35,285 nt of DNA from CAZLXG01 sp964563585. Its GTDB lineage: Bacteria > Bacteroidota > Bacteroidia > Flavobacteriales > Flavobacteriaceae. Below, one piece after another: positions 16,126 to 25,282 of the stretch; the stretch's first letter is position 1; the number at the start of each line of letters is the position of its first letter. The notes below the pieces were generated by a model that saw nothing but the letters and a program-made list of their open reading frames with translations, had not been told where the DNA came from and ran no database searches. Location: the NCBI GenBank assembly GCA_964563585.1, contig CAZLXG010000020.1, positions 1-35,285 on the forward strand, given 5' to 3'. The position numbers and the translations under genes are program-made.

Positions 16126-17454
16126 TTATTTATCACCATAAACTTCTTTTACAAAATTATCGTAACTTAATTCTTTCACCTTAATATTTGCTTTTTCTTT
16201 ATATAAAACAAGTAATTTTTGACTAATTAATTGTTCTGAAATACGACGTGCTTCATCTTGATTTGATAAAATACGAGCTGCAATATCGTCTAATTCTTTA
16301 TCAGATGGATTCATCTGACCAAATTGAGCCATTTGCGATTTAATCATATCTCTTGCATGATTTTTAATATCATCCATAGTTACTTGAATATCGTTATCAG
16401 TAATTAATTTACCTTCAATTAACTGGTAACGTAAGCTTTTTTCAGACTTTTCGTATTCTTCTTTAGCTTGGTCGCTATCTAAAGGTGTTTCTCCTGAAGT
16501 TTGCATCCATTTTTGTAAAAACTCTGCAGGTAAATCAAATTTTGTATTATCAACTAAATATTCAGTAACATCATTTAATAACTTTTGATCTGCTTGTTGT
16601 ACAAATTGCTTTTCAGCATCATCCTTTATTTTAGCTTTTAGTTCTGTTGTTGTTGCAACTGTATCTTTTCCAAAAAGTTTATCAAATAAATCTTGGTCTA
16701 AATCTGCTAACTCACGTTTGTTTATTTCAGTAATTGTAAAATTTACTTCTATATTCAAACCATGTATATCATCGTGTTCCAATTTTAACGCATGCATTAA
16801 ATCATGGTCATCTTCAAAAAGCCCTTTGGTTTTTAAAGCAATAACATCGCCCGGTTTTGCATCAATAAATTGTTTTGCAGTTGCTTTTCCTTTAAACTTA
16901 TCTAAAGTTAAAGTTACTGTGTTATCAATTTCTTTTTCTTCATTTGTATAAGCTCCTGTAATTTCGCTATCTTTTTCAACCACATTTTGAGATACTAATT
17001 TCCCGTATTGTTTTTGAATACGTTCAATTTGCTCATCAATCATTTTTTTATCGGCAACAATATTGTATTGAGTAATTGATTTTTTACCTTTTAATTTAAC
17101 ATCAAATTCTGGTGCTAAACCTAATTCGAATTCAAAAGAAAACCCATCAGAATTCCAATCAATTTCATCTTGCGTTTTTGGTAATGGTTGTCCTAAAACA
17201 TCCAATTTTTCTTCAGTAAGATATTTGTTTAATGCGTCTTGCAATAACTTATTTACCTCATCAACTAACACCGCTTTCCCATATTGTTTTTTAACCATAC
17301 CCATTGGTACGTGTCCTTTTCTAAACCCAGGAATGTTTGCAGTTTTACGATAATCAATTAAGATTTTTTCAACTTTATCGCTGTAATCTTCTTTAGTGAT
17401 ATCAACTTTTACTACCGCATTTAATGCATCAACGTTTTCTCTTGTAATATTCAT
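16126..17454 (-). CDS. tig: Trigger factor (ribosome-associated chaperone)
   Basis: This 442-residue protein meets nascent chains at the ribosome exit. The ribosome-binding signature is seen as NIPGFRKGHVP (G43-F-R45-K-G47). The middle PPIase (FKBP-like) part, about 155-250, is hard to recognise and lacks the usual VxxDF-type block, so prolyl isomerase activity is doubtful. The C-terminal helical arms (about 260-425) are present, with FDLPAEFLQKWM near 300. It starts at ATG. It is the first gene of the tig-clpP-clpX run and has a well-matched promoter overlapping a 35-bp palindrome. Confidence 0.95.
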   Translation of the reverse strand: MNITRENVDALNAVVKVDITKEDYSDKVEKILIDYRKTANIPGFRKGHVPMGMVKKQYGKAVLVDEVNKLLQDALNKYLTEEKLDVLGQPLPKTQDEIDWNSDGFSFEFELGLAPEFDVKLKGKKSITQYNIVADKKMIDEQIERIQKQYGKLVSQNVVEKDSEITGAYTNEEKEIDNTVTLTLDKFKGKATAKQFIDAKPGDVIALKTKGLFEDDHDLMHALKLEHDDIHGLNIEVNFTITEINKRELADLDQDLFDKLFGKDTVATTTELKAKIKDDAEKQFVQQADQKLLNDVTEYLVDNTKFDLPAEFLQKWMQTSGETPLDSDQAKEEYEKSEKSLRYQLIEGKLITDNDIQVTMDDIKNHARDMIKSQMAQFGQMNPSDKELDDIAARILSNQDEARRISEQLISQKLLVLYKEKANIKVKELSYDNFVKEVYGDK

Positions 17455-17484
17455 TTTAAAAATCTATTTTTAGTATAACTAAAA

Positions 17485-17519
17485 TTGGGATGCAAAAATA
17501 TAATATTTTTGCATCCCAA
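17485..17519. repeat. 35-bp perfect palindrome upstream of tig
   Basis: TTGGGATGCAAAAATAT (17485-17501) is the exact reverse complement of 17503-17519, with a single central base. It lies between the stop of the 4-TM membrane gene and the start of tig. On the minus strand it is followed by TTTTAG, so it could terminate the upstream gene. It also contains the -7 box of the tig promoter and could be an operator. Confidence 0.85.
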
Positions 17520-17523
17520 CAAA
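17493..17523 (-). promoter_or_regulatory. Promoter of tig
   Basis: On the minus strand TTG (17522-17520) is followed after 19 bp by TATTTTTG (17500-17493), a full match to the Bacteroidota consensus. The predicted start point near 17485 leaves a leader of about 30 nt before the ATG at 17454. Nearly the whole promoter lies inside the 35-bp palindrome. Confidence 0.65.
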
Positions 17524-17547
17524 GTTTTTAATTGCTTGATTTTGAAG

Positions 17548-17895
17548 CTATTTTTTATCCTTTTTTAAAAGTGAATGTAGTATAGATTGTAGTATAGAAA
17601 GCAATACACTAAACAACACCGCTATCCATATACTACTTACCGAAAAACCATCAATAAGTTGATCTGCCAGCAAAATAATTATAGCATTTATTATTAGTAA
17701 AAACAAACCTAATGTTAGAATAGTAATTGGCAACGTTAAAACAACCAAAATCGGCTTTACTAATAAGTTTAAAATTGATAGAACCAAGGCTACAACGATG
17801 GCTGTTGTGTATGTGTCTACATATACGCCTGTTAATACTTTTGACAGTATTACTACTGCTACGGCATTTAATAATAGTTTGATGATGAGTTTCAT
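17548..17895 (-). CDS. Small four-helix membrane protein (phage-holin family 4 superfamily, PF04020 type)
   Basis: This 115-residue very hydrophobic protein has about four membrane segments (near 3-22, 28-50, 53-78 and 87-110). The motifs LLNAVAVVILSKVLTGVYVD and LSILNLLVKPILVVLTLPIT are typical of this widespread family. The holin name is historical: most members are chromosomal membrane proteins of unknown role, and no lysis genes are near. It starts at ATG and lies between the alpha/beta hydrolase gene and tig on the same strand. Confidence 0.85.
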   Translation of the reverse strand: MKLIIKLLLNAVAVVILSKVLTGVYVDTYTTAIVVALVLSILNLLVKPILVVLTLPITILTLGLFLLIINAIIILLADQLIDGFSVSSIWIAVLFSVLLSILQSILHSLLKKDKK

Positions 17896-17968
17896 ATTAA
17901 TATGTTTTAACTATAGATTAGTATCTAAAAACTGCGTTTTGTTACATTGAAATTACAAAAAATATTGA

Positions 17969-18733
17969 CTATTTAACAAATTGCATCACTGCTTCGAAAA
18001 AATCTTTTGGGTTTTCGGCATGTAACCAGTGTCCAGAATCTTTAATAGTTACAATTTTTGATTCTGGAAAGTGAGCTTTAATCAGAATTTCATCTTCCTT
18101 TTCAATATAACCTGAATTTTCACCACGTAAAAACAAGGTGCCTTTTTCAAATATTGAATTTTCGGGTAATGCTTCTCCTATTTCTGATACATTTTTGTTT
18201 AATGCTTCTAAATTCATTCTATAAGCAAGTTCTCCCTTTTCTTTCCAGTATAAATTTTTAAGTAAAAATTGTCGTGTACCAGCTTCAAAAACATAGTTAC
18301 TTAAAACAGTATCTGCTTCACTTCTACTTTTAACCTCATCAAAATTTATAGCTTGCAATCCGTTTAAAATAGATTGGTGATGAATTTGATAAAAGCGCGG
18401 AGAAATATCAGCAATTAATAATTTTGAAATATATTCTGGAAATTGAGTTGCAAACAACATAGCCGTTTTTCCTCCCATAGAATGCCCGAGTAAAACAATA
18501 TCTTTCAAACTATAAGTATCACAATAATGTTTTAAATCTTCAGCAAGAATATTATAGTTGAATTCTTCATCCCAAAAACTGCGTCCATGATTTCGTTGGT
18601 CTACTAAATGTACTTGAAAACCCTGTTTATTAAATTGTTTTGCTAGTGTTTTCCAATTATCACTCATTCCTAAGAATCCATGAAGAATAATAAATGGTTG
18701 TCCTTCGCCAATAATATTTGAATGTAACAGCAT
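17969..18733 (-). CDS. Alpha/beta-hydrolase (YbfF-like esterase)
   Basis: This 254-residue alpha/beta-hydrolase has the oxyanion region ILHGFLGMSDNW (16-27), the block DQRNHGRS, the nucleophile elbow GHSMGG (S85) and the final DSGHWLHAENP (H234). This combination matches the YbfF/esterase group, which act on short acyl esters, including acyl-CoA thioesters. The physiological substrate is not known. There is no signal peptide, so it is cytoplasmic. It starts at ATG and lies 89 bp downstream of pdxJ on the same strand. Confidence 0.88.
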   Translation of the reverse strand: MLLHSNIIGEGQPFIILHGFLGMSDNWKTLAKQFNKQGFQVHLVDQRNHGRSFWDEEFNYNILAEDLKHYCDTYSLKDIVLLGHSMGGKTAMLFATQFPEYISKLLIADISPRFYQIHHQSILNGLQAINFDEVKSRSEADTVLSNYVFEAGTRQFLLKNLYWKEKGELAYRMNLEALNKNVSEIGEALPENSIFEKGTLFLRGENSGYIEKEDEILIKAHFPESKIVTIKDSGHWLHAENPKDFFEAVMQFVK

Positions 18734-18756
18734 ACTATAAATTACGGTTTTAGAAC

Positions 18757-18781
18757 TAGGTCTCGACTGCGCTCGACCAGA
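18757..18781. repeat. Short GC-rich intergenic word (TCTCGACTGCGCTCGACC)
   Basis: Between pdxJ and the hydrolase gene is AGGTCTCGACTGCGCTCGAC followed by CAG, strikingly GC-rich for this window, with outer GGTC/GACC complementarity. I recall similar words as dispersed intergenic repeats in Bacteroidota genomes. No second copy is seen here, so the repeat status rests on memory. Confidence 0.35.
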
Positions 18782-18822
18782 TATTTTATAAAAACTACTA
18801 ACTGCAACTGCATACTGCCAAC

Positions 18823-19536
18823 TTATTTAAGTTTATGAAGATACATCTGAATTACGTTTTCTACTCCTAAATATATACTTTCCGAAATTAACGCATGACC
18901 TATTGAAACTTCTAACAACTCTGGAATGTTCTCTTTAAAAAATTTAATGTTATCTAACGATAAATCGTGTCCAGCATTAATACCTAAACCCAAACTATTT
19001 GCAAATTCAGCGCTTTCTGTAAATGGTTTAATAGCGTCTTTATTTCCTAAGCCATATTGATGTGCAAAGGCTTCAGTATACAACTCAATCCTATCTGTTC
19101 CCGTTGCTTTTGCTCCTTCAATTTGTTCTAAAACAGGATCTACAAAAATAGAAGTTCTAATTCCGTTTCGTTTAAATTCTTTAACTACATCAACTAAAAA
19201 ATCCTTATGTTTTATGGTGTCCCAACCCGCATTACTGGTTATTGCATCTTCTGCATCGGGCACCAAAGTTACTTGTGTTGGTTTTACATTTAAAACCAGT
19301 TCTAAAAAAGAATCTACAGGATTGCCTTCAATATTATATTCGGTATAAACTTCAGATTTCAAATCACGTGCATCTTGATATCGTATATGGCGTTCGTCTG
19401 GTCTAGGATGAACAGTTACTCCCTCTGCTCCAAAACGTTGTACATCTTTTGCAAACTGCACCACATTTGGTGTATTGCCACCTCTAGAGTTTCGCAACGT
19501 AGCTATCTTATTAATATTTACACTTAACTTTGTCAT
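18823..19536 (-). CDS. pdxJ: Pyridoxine 5'-phosphate synthase
   Basis: This TIM-barrel enzyme of 237 residues joins 1-deoxyxylulose 5-phosphate and 3-amino-2-oxopropyl phosphate to make pyridoxine 5'-phosphate in the DXP-dependent vitamin B6 route. Recognisable parts are KLSVNINKIATLRNSRGG at the start, GAEGVTVHPRPDERHIR, VTLVPD, and GLGINAGHDLSLDN. The E. coli IDHVA tetrad region reads INKIA here. I place the start at ATG 19536. A TTG one codon upstream is possible but less likely. A -7 box (TATTTTTG) lies 17-25 bp upstream. It is divergent from the CBS-nadK genes. Confidence 0.96.
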   Translation of the reverse strand: MTKLSVNINKIATLRNSRGGNTPNVVQFAKDVQRFGAEGVTVHPRPDERHIRYQDARDLKSEVYTEYNIEGNPVDSFLELVLNVKPTQVTLVPDAEDAITSNAGWDTIKHKDFLVDVVKEFKRNGIRTSIFVDPVLEQIEGAKATGTDRIELYTEAFAHQYGLGNKDAIKPFTESAEFANSLGLGINAGHDLSLDNIKFFKENIPELLEVSIGHALISESIYLGVENVIQMYLHKLK

Positions 19537-19553
19537 CAATCAATTTTAAAAGA

Positions 19554-19561
19554 CAAAAATA
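19554..19561 (-). promoter_or_regulatory. Putative -7 box of pdxJ
   Basis: On the minus strand TATTTTTG matches TAnnTTTG and lies 17-25 bp before the pdxJ ATG. No TTG is found at the usual -33 distance, so the call is tentative. Confidence 0.4.
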
Positions 19562-19623
19562 CAAAGTAGAACATGCTTATATACTATTTTTTTGATTAAT
19601 TTGCATGATAATTAAGCTATACA

Positions 19624-20283
19624 ATGAACCTTTCAGAATTTATTATAAACGATGTAAAACCATTAAATGGAGATAGCAAAATTAGCGATTTACAGTTGCT
19701 TTTTAATCAGCTAACATACTCTCACATTCCTTTTGAAGATGAAAATCAGACTTATTTAGGATGTTTTTCTGAAACTGATGCGCATTGTTTTGAAAGCGAA
19801 AAAACACTTAATGAATACAAATATTCTATTGAGAAATTTTTTGTTCGTGACACCACAATATGGTTAGATGTTTTAGAATCTTTTGCAAAAAATTCTACAA
19901 ATATAATGCCTGTTTTAAGTGATAAAAATGTGTATTTGGGTTATTACGAGCTTAACGACATTATTGGTTTATTTGGCGATTCCCCCTTTTTTACTGAAGC
20001 TGGAGGTGTTTTAGTAGTTGAAAAAGGTTTAGTAGATTATTCATTTAGCGAAATAAGTCAGATAGTTGAATCTAACAACGGAAAACTATTAGGTGCATTT
20101 GTATCAAAAATGAAGAATGACATGGTGCAAATAACACTTAAAGTAGGCAATGCAAGTCTTAACGATATTATTCAAACTTTTAGACGTTATAGCTATAATA
20201 TTATATCTGGGCACGAAGACGACAGTTATAATGAAAACCTAAAAGAACGGTCAGATTATTTGAATAAATACTTAAATATGTAA
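19624..20283 (+). CDS. CBS-domain protein
   Basis: This 219-residue soluble protein has the shape of two CBS motifs. The first starts near residue 6 (FIINDVKPLNGDSKISDLQLLFNQLTYSHIPF) and the second covers about 80-115 (IWLDVLESFAKNSTNIMPVLSDKNVYLGYYELNDIIGLF). The C-terminal 90 residues (SFSEISQIVESNNGKLLGAFV...) look like an ACT-type regulatory fold. CBS pairs usually bind adenosine nucleotides, so a regulatory role is inferred; the target is unknown. The stop codon is 3 bp before nadK, so the two are almost certainly co-transcribed, which hints at a link to NAD(P) supply. Confidence 0.85.
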   Translation: MNLSEFIINDVKPLNGDSKISDLQLLFNQLTYSHIPFEDENQTYLGCFSETDAHCFESEKTLNEYKYSIEKFFVRDTTIWLDVLESFAKNSTNIMPVLSDKNVYLGYYELNDIIGLFGDSPFFTEAGGVLVVEKGLVDYSFSEISQIVESNNGKLLGAFVSKMKNDMVQITLKVGNASLNDIIQTFRRYSYNIISGHEDDSYNENLKERSDYLNKYLNM

Positions 20284-20286
20284 ATT

Positions 20287-21177
20287 ATGAAAGTTGCTAT
20301 TTTTGGACGATTTTATAATAAAACAACTACAACCTCGGTTGAAACACTTTTTAATTATTTATTAAAAAAAGATGTTGATGCCTATATAGAAACTGAGTTT
20401 TTCAATCTTATTAAAAGTGAAGAAGGCGACAAAAAAGACTATACAACTTTTAAAATTTTTGATACTTTAGATACATCCTTCGATTTACTTGTAAGTATTG
20501 GTGGCGATGGCACAATTTTACGCGCCATTACTTTTGTTAAAGACATGAACATTCCTATAATTGGTATAAATACAGGACGATTAGGTTTTTTAGCAACCAT
20601 ACAAGTAGATGAAATTGAAAATGCTATTCAAAATATTATTGATGGCAAGTATAAAATTTCTGAACGCAGTTTACTAGAAATAGAAACCACACCTGAAAAC
20701 AGCGATATTACATCACTTAATTTCGCTCTAAATGAAATCACAGTAAGTAGAAAAAACACCACATCTATGATTACTGTTGAAACACATTTAGATGGTGAAT
20801 ATTTAACATCGTACTGGAGTGATGGTTTAATTATTTCAACTCCAACAGGTTCTACAGGCTATTCCTTAAGTTGTGGTGGACCAGTAATAACACCAGGCAC
20901 CAGTAGTTTTGTATTAACACCTATTGCACCACATAATTTAAGCGCACGCCCATTGGTAATTCCAGATTCTACCGAAATACAACTAAAAGTAGATGGTAGA
21001 GAAGAAAACCATTTAGTATCTCTTGACTCTCGAATTGCAACTTTAGATAATGGTACTTTAATCAAAATTAAAAAGGCGTCATTTAAAATAAAAATGATTG
21101 ATTTATTAAATGAAAGCTTTTTAGATACACTTCGTAAAAAACTACTTTGGGGCGAAGACAAGCGTAATAAACAATAA
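20287..21177 (+). CDS. nadK: NAD kinase
   Basis: This 296-residue enzyme phosphorylates NAD to NADP, the only route to NADP in the cell. The diagnostic motif GGDGTIL is at 72-78 with catalytic D74. Further conserved parts are GINTGRLGFLA, the LNEITVSR segment, and the glycine-rich TPTGSTGYSLSCGGP. The length is normal. It starts at ATG, 3 bp after the CBS gene. A promoter-like box lies downstream of it, before the PorG-like gene, so the envelope cluster may have its own transcript. Confidence 0.97.
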   Translation: MKVAIFGRFYNKTTTTSVETLFNYLLKKDVDAYIETEFFNLIKSEEGDKKDYTTFKIFDTLDTSFDLLVSIGGDGTILRAITFVKDMNIPIIGINTGRLGFLATIQVDEIENAIQNIIDGKYKISERSLLEIETTPENSDITSLNFALNEITVSRKNTTSMITVETHLDGEYLTSYWSDGLIISTPTGSTGYSLSCGGPVITPGTSSFVLTPIAPHNLSARPLVIPDSTEIQLKVDGREENHLVSLDSRIATLDNGTLIKIKKASFKIKMIDLLNESFLDTLRKKLLWGEDKRNKQ

Positions 21178-21244
21178 TTTCATATAAATACTGTTTTACA
21201 CTAATACAATTTGGCTCAAATTATATTAGCCTAATCTTATTTAT

Positions 21245-21252
21245 TATATTTG
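21245..21252 (+). promoter_or_regulatory. Putative -7 box before the PorG-like gene
   Basis: TATATTTG matches TAnnTTTG 17 bp before the ATG at 21270, in a 92-bp gap after nadK. No good -33 TTG is present at the usual spacing. If used, the leader would be only about 12 nt. Confidence 0.4.
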
Positions 21253-21269
21253 CAAACTTTTAAGTTTTT

Positions 21270-21956
21270 ATGAAACATTTAACCATACTGATATTAAGCA
21301 TTTTAAGCATTACATTTAGCCACTCTCAAATTAATGAAATTGGTGTTTTTGTTGGTGGAAGTAATTTTATTGGTGATGTTGGCGCAACTGATTATATTTC
21401 ACCTAATCAATTAGCATTTGGAGGTTTATATAAATGGAATAGAAGTAGCAGACATTCTTATAGACTTTCTGTTATGTATAGTGAATTAGAAGGAAAAGAT
21501 ATAAATTCTGACGACCCAAGGCGTAAACAAAGAGGTTTAGAGTTTACCAATAAGATTTTAGAATTTTCAGCAGGATTAGAATTTACATTTCTAGATTTTA
21601 ATTTACATTCGGGTAAAACCGTAACAACACCATATTTATATTCTGGGATAAGTGTTGCTCATCACGATAATCATTATTTTTTAAATGGCATACAAACTTC
21701 AGAAAACACATCAAGTTGGGCATACGGTATCCCTATGGCTTTAGGTGTGAAATCCAACTTTTTAGGTAATATTATTTTAGGCATAGAAATTGGTGCACGT
21801 TATACGTTTTCAGATGAAATTGATGGCAGTGTTCCTGATGATGCATTTAGACAACAATTTAGATTTGGAAATATAAATAATAATGATTGGTATATGTTTT
21901 CGGGAATTACCCTAACATATACTTTTGGATTAAACCCCTGTTATTGCGTAGAATAA
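21270..21956 (+). CDS. PorG-like outer-membrane protein (DUF6089)
   Basis: This 228-residue exported beta-rich protein has a signal peptide MKHLTILILSILSITFSHS. It then shows EIGVFVGGSNFIGDVG and alternating patterns ending in an outer-membrane type strand (MFSGITLTYTFG). DUF6089 proteins at this locus correspond in position to PorG of Porphyromonas gingivalis, an outer-membrane component tied to type IX secretion. The order PorG-uppS-bamA-ompH-ompH is the same. Function in this organism is inferred from locus and family. The stop is one base before the uppS ATG. Confidence 0.85.
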   Translation: MKHLTILILSILSITFSHSQINEIGVFVGGSNFIGDVGATDYISPNQLAFGGLYKWNRSSRHSYRLSVMYSELEGKDINSDDPRRKQRGLEFTNKILEFSAGLEFTFLDFNLHSGKTVTTPYLYSGISVAHHDNHYFLNGIQTSENTSSWAYGIPMALGVKSNFLGNIILGIEIGARYTFSDEIDGSVPDDAFRQQFRFGNINNNDWYMFSGITLTYTFGLNPCYCVE

Positions 21957-21957
21957 A

Positions 21958-22698
21958 ATGAACTTAAAAGAAAACATACTTAGTAAAACATTACCTAAAC
22001 ACATTGCCATTATTATGGATGGAAATGGGCGTTGGGCAAAACAACAAGGTATGTTACGTGCTTTTGGGCATGAAAACGGAACTAAATCTGTACGTGAAAC
22101 CGTTGAAGCTTGCGCAGAAATTGGCATTGAATGCTTAACACTTTATGCATTTTCAACTGAAAATTGGAACAGACCAAAACTAGAGGTAAAAACTTTGATG
22201 CGCCTTTTAGTGTCTTCATTAAAAAAAGAAATAGATACACTTCAAAAAAACAACATAAAACTCTCAGCCATTGGTAATTTAAATACATTGCCAAAAAAGG
22301 TTTTTAAAGAATTAAATGAAGTTATTGAAAAAACAAAGAACAATAACAAAATGACTTTAACACTTGCTTTAAGCTATGGTTCGCGCGAAGAATTGCTAAA
22401 CACTGTTAAAGAAATTAGTATTAAAGTTAAAAATAATATAATTTCGCCCGATAAAATTGATGAATCAATTATAAATGAGCATCTTTACACGCAAAATTTA
22501 CCGGATGTAGATTTGCTTATTAGAACCAGTGGTGAACAACGAATAAGTAACTTTCTACTTTGGCAAATTGCATATGCCGAATTATACTTCACTAGTATAC
22601 TTTGGCCAGATTTTACAAAGCAACATTTGTATGAAGCTATTATTGAATATCAAAAAAGAGAACGACGATTTGGGAAAACAAGTGAACAACTTAGCTAA
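21958..22698 (+). CDS. uppS: Isoprenyl transferase (undecaprenyl diphosphate synthase)
   Basis: This 246-residue cis-prenyltransferase makes the C55 lipid carrier for peptidoglycan and O-antigen synthesis. It shows HIAIIMDGNGRWAKQQG with catalytic D21, FSTENWNRP, ALSYGSREEL, and LLIRTSGEQRISNFLLWQ followed by AYAELYF. The length is normal. It starts at ATG one base after the PorG-like stop. Its 3' end overlaps the most probable bamA start by 17 bp, which suggests translational coupling of carrier-lipid and outer-membrane assembly genes. Confidence 0.97.
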   Translation: MNLKENILSKTLPKHIAIIMDGNGRWAKQQGMLRAFGHENGTKSVRETVEACAEIGIECLTLYAFSTENWNRPKLEVKTLMRLLVSSLKKEIDTLQKNNIKLSAIGNLNTLPKKVFKELNEVIEKTKNNNKMTLTLALSYGSREELLNTVKEISIKVKNNIISPDKIDESIINEHLYTQNLPDVDLLIRTSGEQRISNFLLWQIAYAELYFTSILWPDFTKQHLYEAIIEYQKRERRFGKTSEQLS

Positions 22699-25282
22699 TA
22701 TATTGCCTTTAACAACATATTTAAAATACTGTTTAGCAGTATTGCTTATTGCATGTAGTTTTAATTTACAAGCGCAAGAAACACCCTATAATACTGGTAA
22801 AAAATATACTTTAGGAGGTATTACTGTTTCTGGAAACACCAACTTTAGCGAACAAACTATAGTTACCTATTCTGGCTTAAGAAAAGGTAAGGAAATGAAA
22901 ATTCCAGGTGAAGATATTAGTAATGCCATAAAAAAACTTTGGAATTCTAACCTATTTAGCGATATAGAAATATACATTACTAATATTGAAGATGATGTAG
23001 CCTATTTAGAGATTAGACTATCCGATTTACCACAACTTAACGAGTTAAAAATTAACGGTGTTAAAAAAAGCAAAATAGAAGGTATTACTAAAGAGAATAA
23101 ACTAAATAAAGGCGTAAAAATAACCGAAAACCTAATTACAACCACAAAAAACTTTCTTACAAAAAAGTACAAAAAAGAAGGTTTTTACAACTCAAAAATC
23201 CTCATTAACACTATAGAAGTTAAAGATTCTATTAAATCTTCTAAAGTCAATATGGTATTGAATATAGATAAAGGAACTAAAGTTAAAGTTAAAGACATTA
23301 CTTTTAGTGGCAATACTGTTTTAAGTAGCAAAAAGCTTCGAAAAAGCATGAAAAATACGAAACAAATAAATCGTCTTCGTGTTTTAAAACGCTCAAAATA
23401 TATCGATTCAGCTTATCAAAAAGATTTAACAAAAATAATAGATAAATACAAAGAAAATGGTTATCGTGATGCTCGTATTTTATCTGATAGTTTAATTGTT
23501 AATGATGACAAAACCATTTCACTTCAAATAAATGTAAAAGAAGGCGAACAATATACTTTTGGAGATATTACATTTATTGGGAACACTGTTTATACTGACC
23601 AACAATTAAGTCGAATATTACGTATTAGAAAAGGCGACACCTATAATGGTATATTATTAGAAAAGCGAATTGCTGATAATTCTAAACCTGATGCAGATGA
23701 TATTACAAATTACTATCAAAATTTCGGGTACTTATTCTCAACAATAAACCCTGTTGAAGTTAATGCAAGTGGAAATGTTATTGACATGGAAATTAGAATA
23801 TCTGAAGGAAAACCAGCTTATTTTAATAATGTTTCAGTTGTTGGTAATGAGAAAACTAACGACCACGTAATATATAGAATGCTACGTACAAGACCAGGAC
23901 AACTTTATAGTAAACAAAATGTTGTACGTTCAGTTAGAGAACTTGGGCAATTAGGCTTTTTTGATGCACAAGAAATTTCTCCAAACTTTAATAATCCTAA
24001 TCCATCTGAAGGAACGATTGACATGGAATATTCTGTTAAGGAAACAGGATCAAGTCAAATAGAGTTGCAAGGTGGTTATGGTGGTGGTGGTTTCATAGGT
24101 ACTTTAGGACTTTCATTTAATAACTTCTCTATAAAAGACATCTTTAAAAAAGACGCTTATAAGCCAATACCAATGGGAGACGGGCAAAAATTATCACTCC
24201 GTTTGCAAGCAAGTCGTTTTTATCAAACTTATAGTTTTTCATTTTCAGAACCTTGGTTAGGAGGTAAAAAACCAGTACAATTTTCAACATCTATATCACA
24301 TACTAAACAGTTTTTATATAATTACCAAACTAGAAAGGCTGATAAAAGTAGAAGTTTTAATATCACTGGTATCACAATTGGTTTAGCAAAACAATTAACT
24401 GTGCCAGATGATTATTTTATTTTATCTCAAGCCATTAGTTTTCAGCACTATGATTTAAAAAACTATAATACAGGTTTATTCACCTTTGGTAATGGTAGCT
24501 CTAGAAATCTATCGTACACAGTTGGATTAAGTAGAAATAATACGCGTATAGATCCTATTTTTCCAACAGGAGGTTCTAGTTTTGGAATTACAGCAAAATT
24601 TTCTGCACCATATTCTTTATTTAATAATGTCGATTACAAAGCTCTTAAAGATGAAAGAGATGCTAAAGAGCTTATTAAAGCTGATGCAACTAATACATCC
24701 TTTGCAAAAACTCAAGCTTCAGATAGAATTAGTGAAATCGATCAAGAACGCTACAAATGGTTAGAATTCTACAAAGTAAACTTTAAAGGTGACTGGTACA
24801 CAGAGGTTGTTAAAAATTTAGTTTTAAAACCAAGTATAGAATTCGGATTTTTAGGAGCTTATAATAACGATAGAGGTATTATTCCTTTTGAACGTTTCTT
24901 TGTTGGTGGTGATGGTTTAGGCAGCTACAGTTTAGATGGTAGAGAATCAATAGCTTTACGTGGTTACCCTAATCAATCGCTTTCAAATCAAGATGGCGGA
25001 ACAATCTATAATAAATTCTCATTAGAGTTACGTTACCCAATTACATTAAAAGCTTCTGCAAAAATATATGCTTTAGGCTTTTTAGAAGGCGGTGCGTCTT
25101 ATAACAGTTTTAAAGATTATAATCCGTTTAACTTAAAACGTTCTGCTGGTTTAGGTATTCGTATTTTTATGCCAGCATTTGGTTTATTAGGTATAGATTT
25201 TGGTCATGGATTTGATTCTTTACCAGGAGAATCTGTTAAACATGGTTGGGAAACTCACTTTATTATTGGGCAACAATTCTAA
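22682..25282 (+). CDS. bamA: BamA, outer-membrane protein assembly factor
   Basis: This Omp85 protein of about 866 residues inserts beta-barrels into the outer membrane. A signal peptide (TYLKYCLAVLLIACSFNLQAQ) is followed by five POTRA domains (about 35-430) with the typical openings KYTLGGITVSGNT, KVKDITFSGNT and YTFGDITFIGNT. The C-terminal barrel has the LRGYP lid-lock motif and ends GWETHFIIGQQF with the terminal Phe. The reading frame is open back to 22568, but that stretch overlaps uppS deeply and is not signal-like. I chose GTG 22682, and TTG 22670 is an equally possible start. There is no ATG between 22634 and the signal peptide. Confidence 0.95.
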   Translation: MNNLANILPLTTYLKYCLAVLLIACSFNLQAQETPYNTGKKYTLGGITVSGNTNFSEQTIVTYSGLRKGKEMKIPGEDISNAIKKLWNSNLFSDIEIYITNIEDDVAYLEIRLSDLPQLNELKINGVKKSKIEGITKENKLNKGVKITENLITTTKNFLTKKYKKEGFYNSKILINTIEVKDSIKSSKVNMVLNIDKGTKVKVKDITFSGNTVLSSKKLRKSMKNTKQINRLRVLKRSKYIDSAYQKDLTKIIDKYKENGYRDARILSDSLIVNDDKTISLQINVKEGEQYTFGDITFIGNTVYTDQQLSRILRIRKGDTYNGILLEKRIADNSKPDADDITNYYQNFGYLFSTINPVEVNASGNVIDMEIRISEGKPAYFNNVSVVGNEKTNDHVIYRMLRTRPGQLYSKQNVVRSVRELGQLGFFDAQEISPNFNNPNPSEGTIDMEYSVKETGSSQIELQGGYGGGGFIGTLGLSFNNFSIKDIFKKDAYKPIPMGDGQKLSLRLQASRFYQTYSFSFSEPWLGGKKPVQFSTSISHTKQFLYNYQTRKADKSRSFNITGITIGLAKQLTVPDDYFILSQAISFQHYDLKNYNTGLFTFGNGSSRNLSYTVGLSRNNTRIDPIFPTGGSSFGITAKFSAPYSLFNNVDYKALKDERDAKELIKADATNTSFAKTQASDRISEIDQERYKWLEFYKVNFKGDWYTEVVKNLVLKPSIEFGFLGAYNNDRGIIPFERFFVGGDGLGSYSLDGRESIALRGYPNQSLSNQDGGTIYNKFSLELRYPITLKASAKIYALGFLEGGASYNSFKDYNPFNLKRSAGLGIRIFMPAFGLLGIDFGHGFDSLPGESVKHGWETHFIIGQQF

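Noticed and set aside
17548..17895. Prophage or lysis gene because of holin-family similarity
   Set aside because: There are no endolysin, tail, integrase or other phage genes nearby. The family is widespread on chromosomes and the neighbours are housekeeping genes.
22568..22681. N-terminal extension of bamA back to the ATG at 22568
   Set aside because: It would overlap uppS by 131 bp and bury the signal peptide 40-50 residues inside the protein. GTG 22682 or TTG 22670 fits better.
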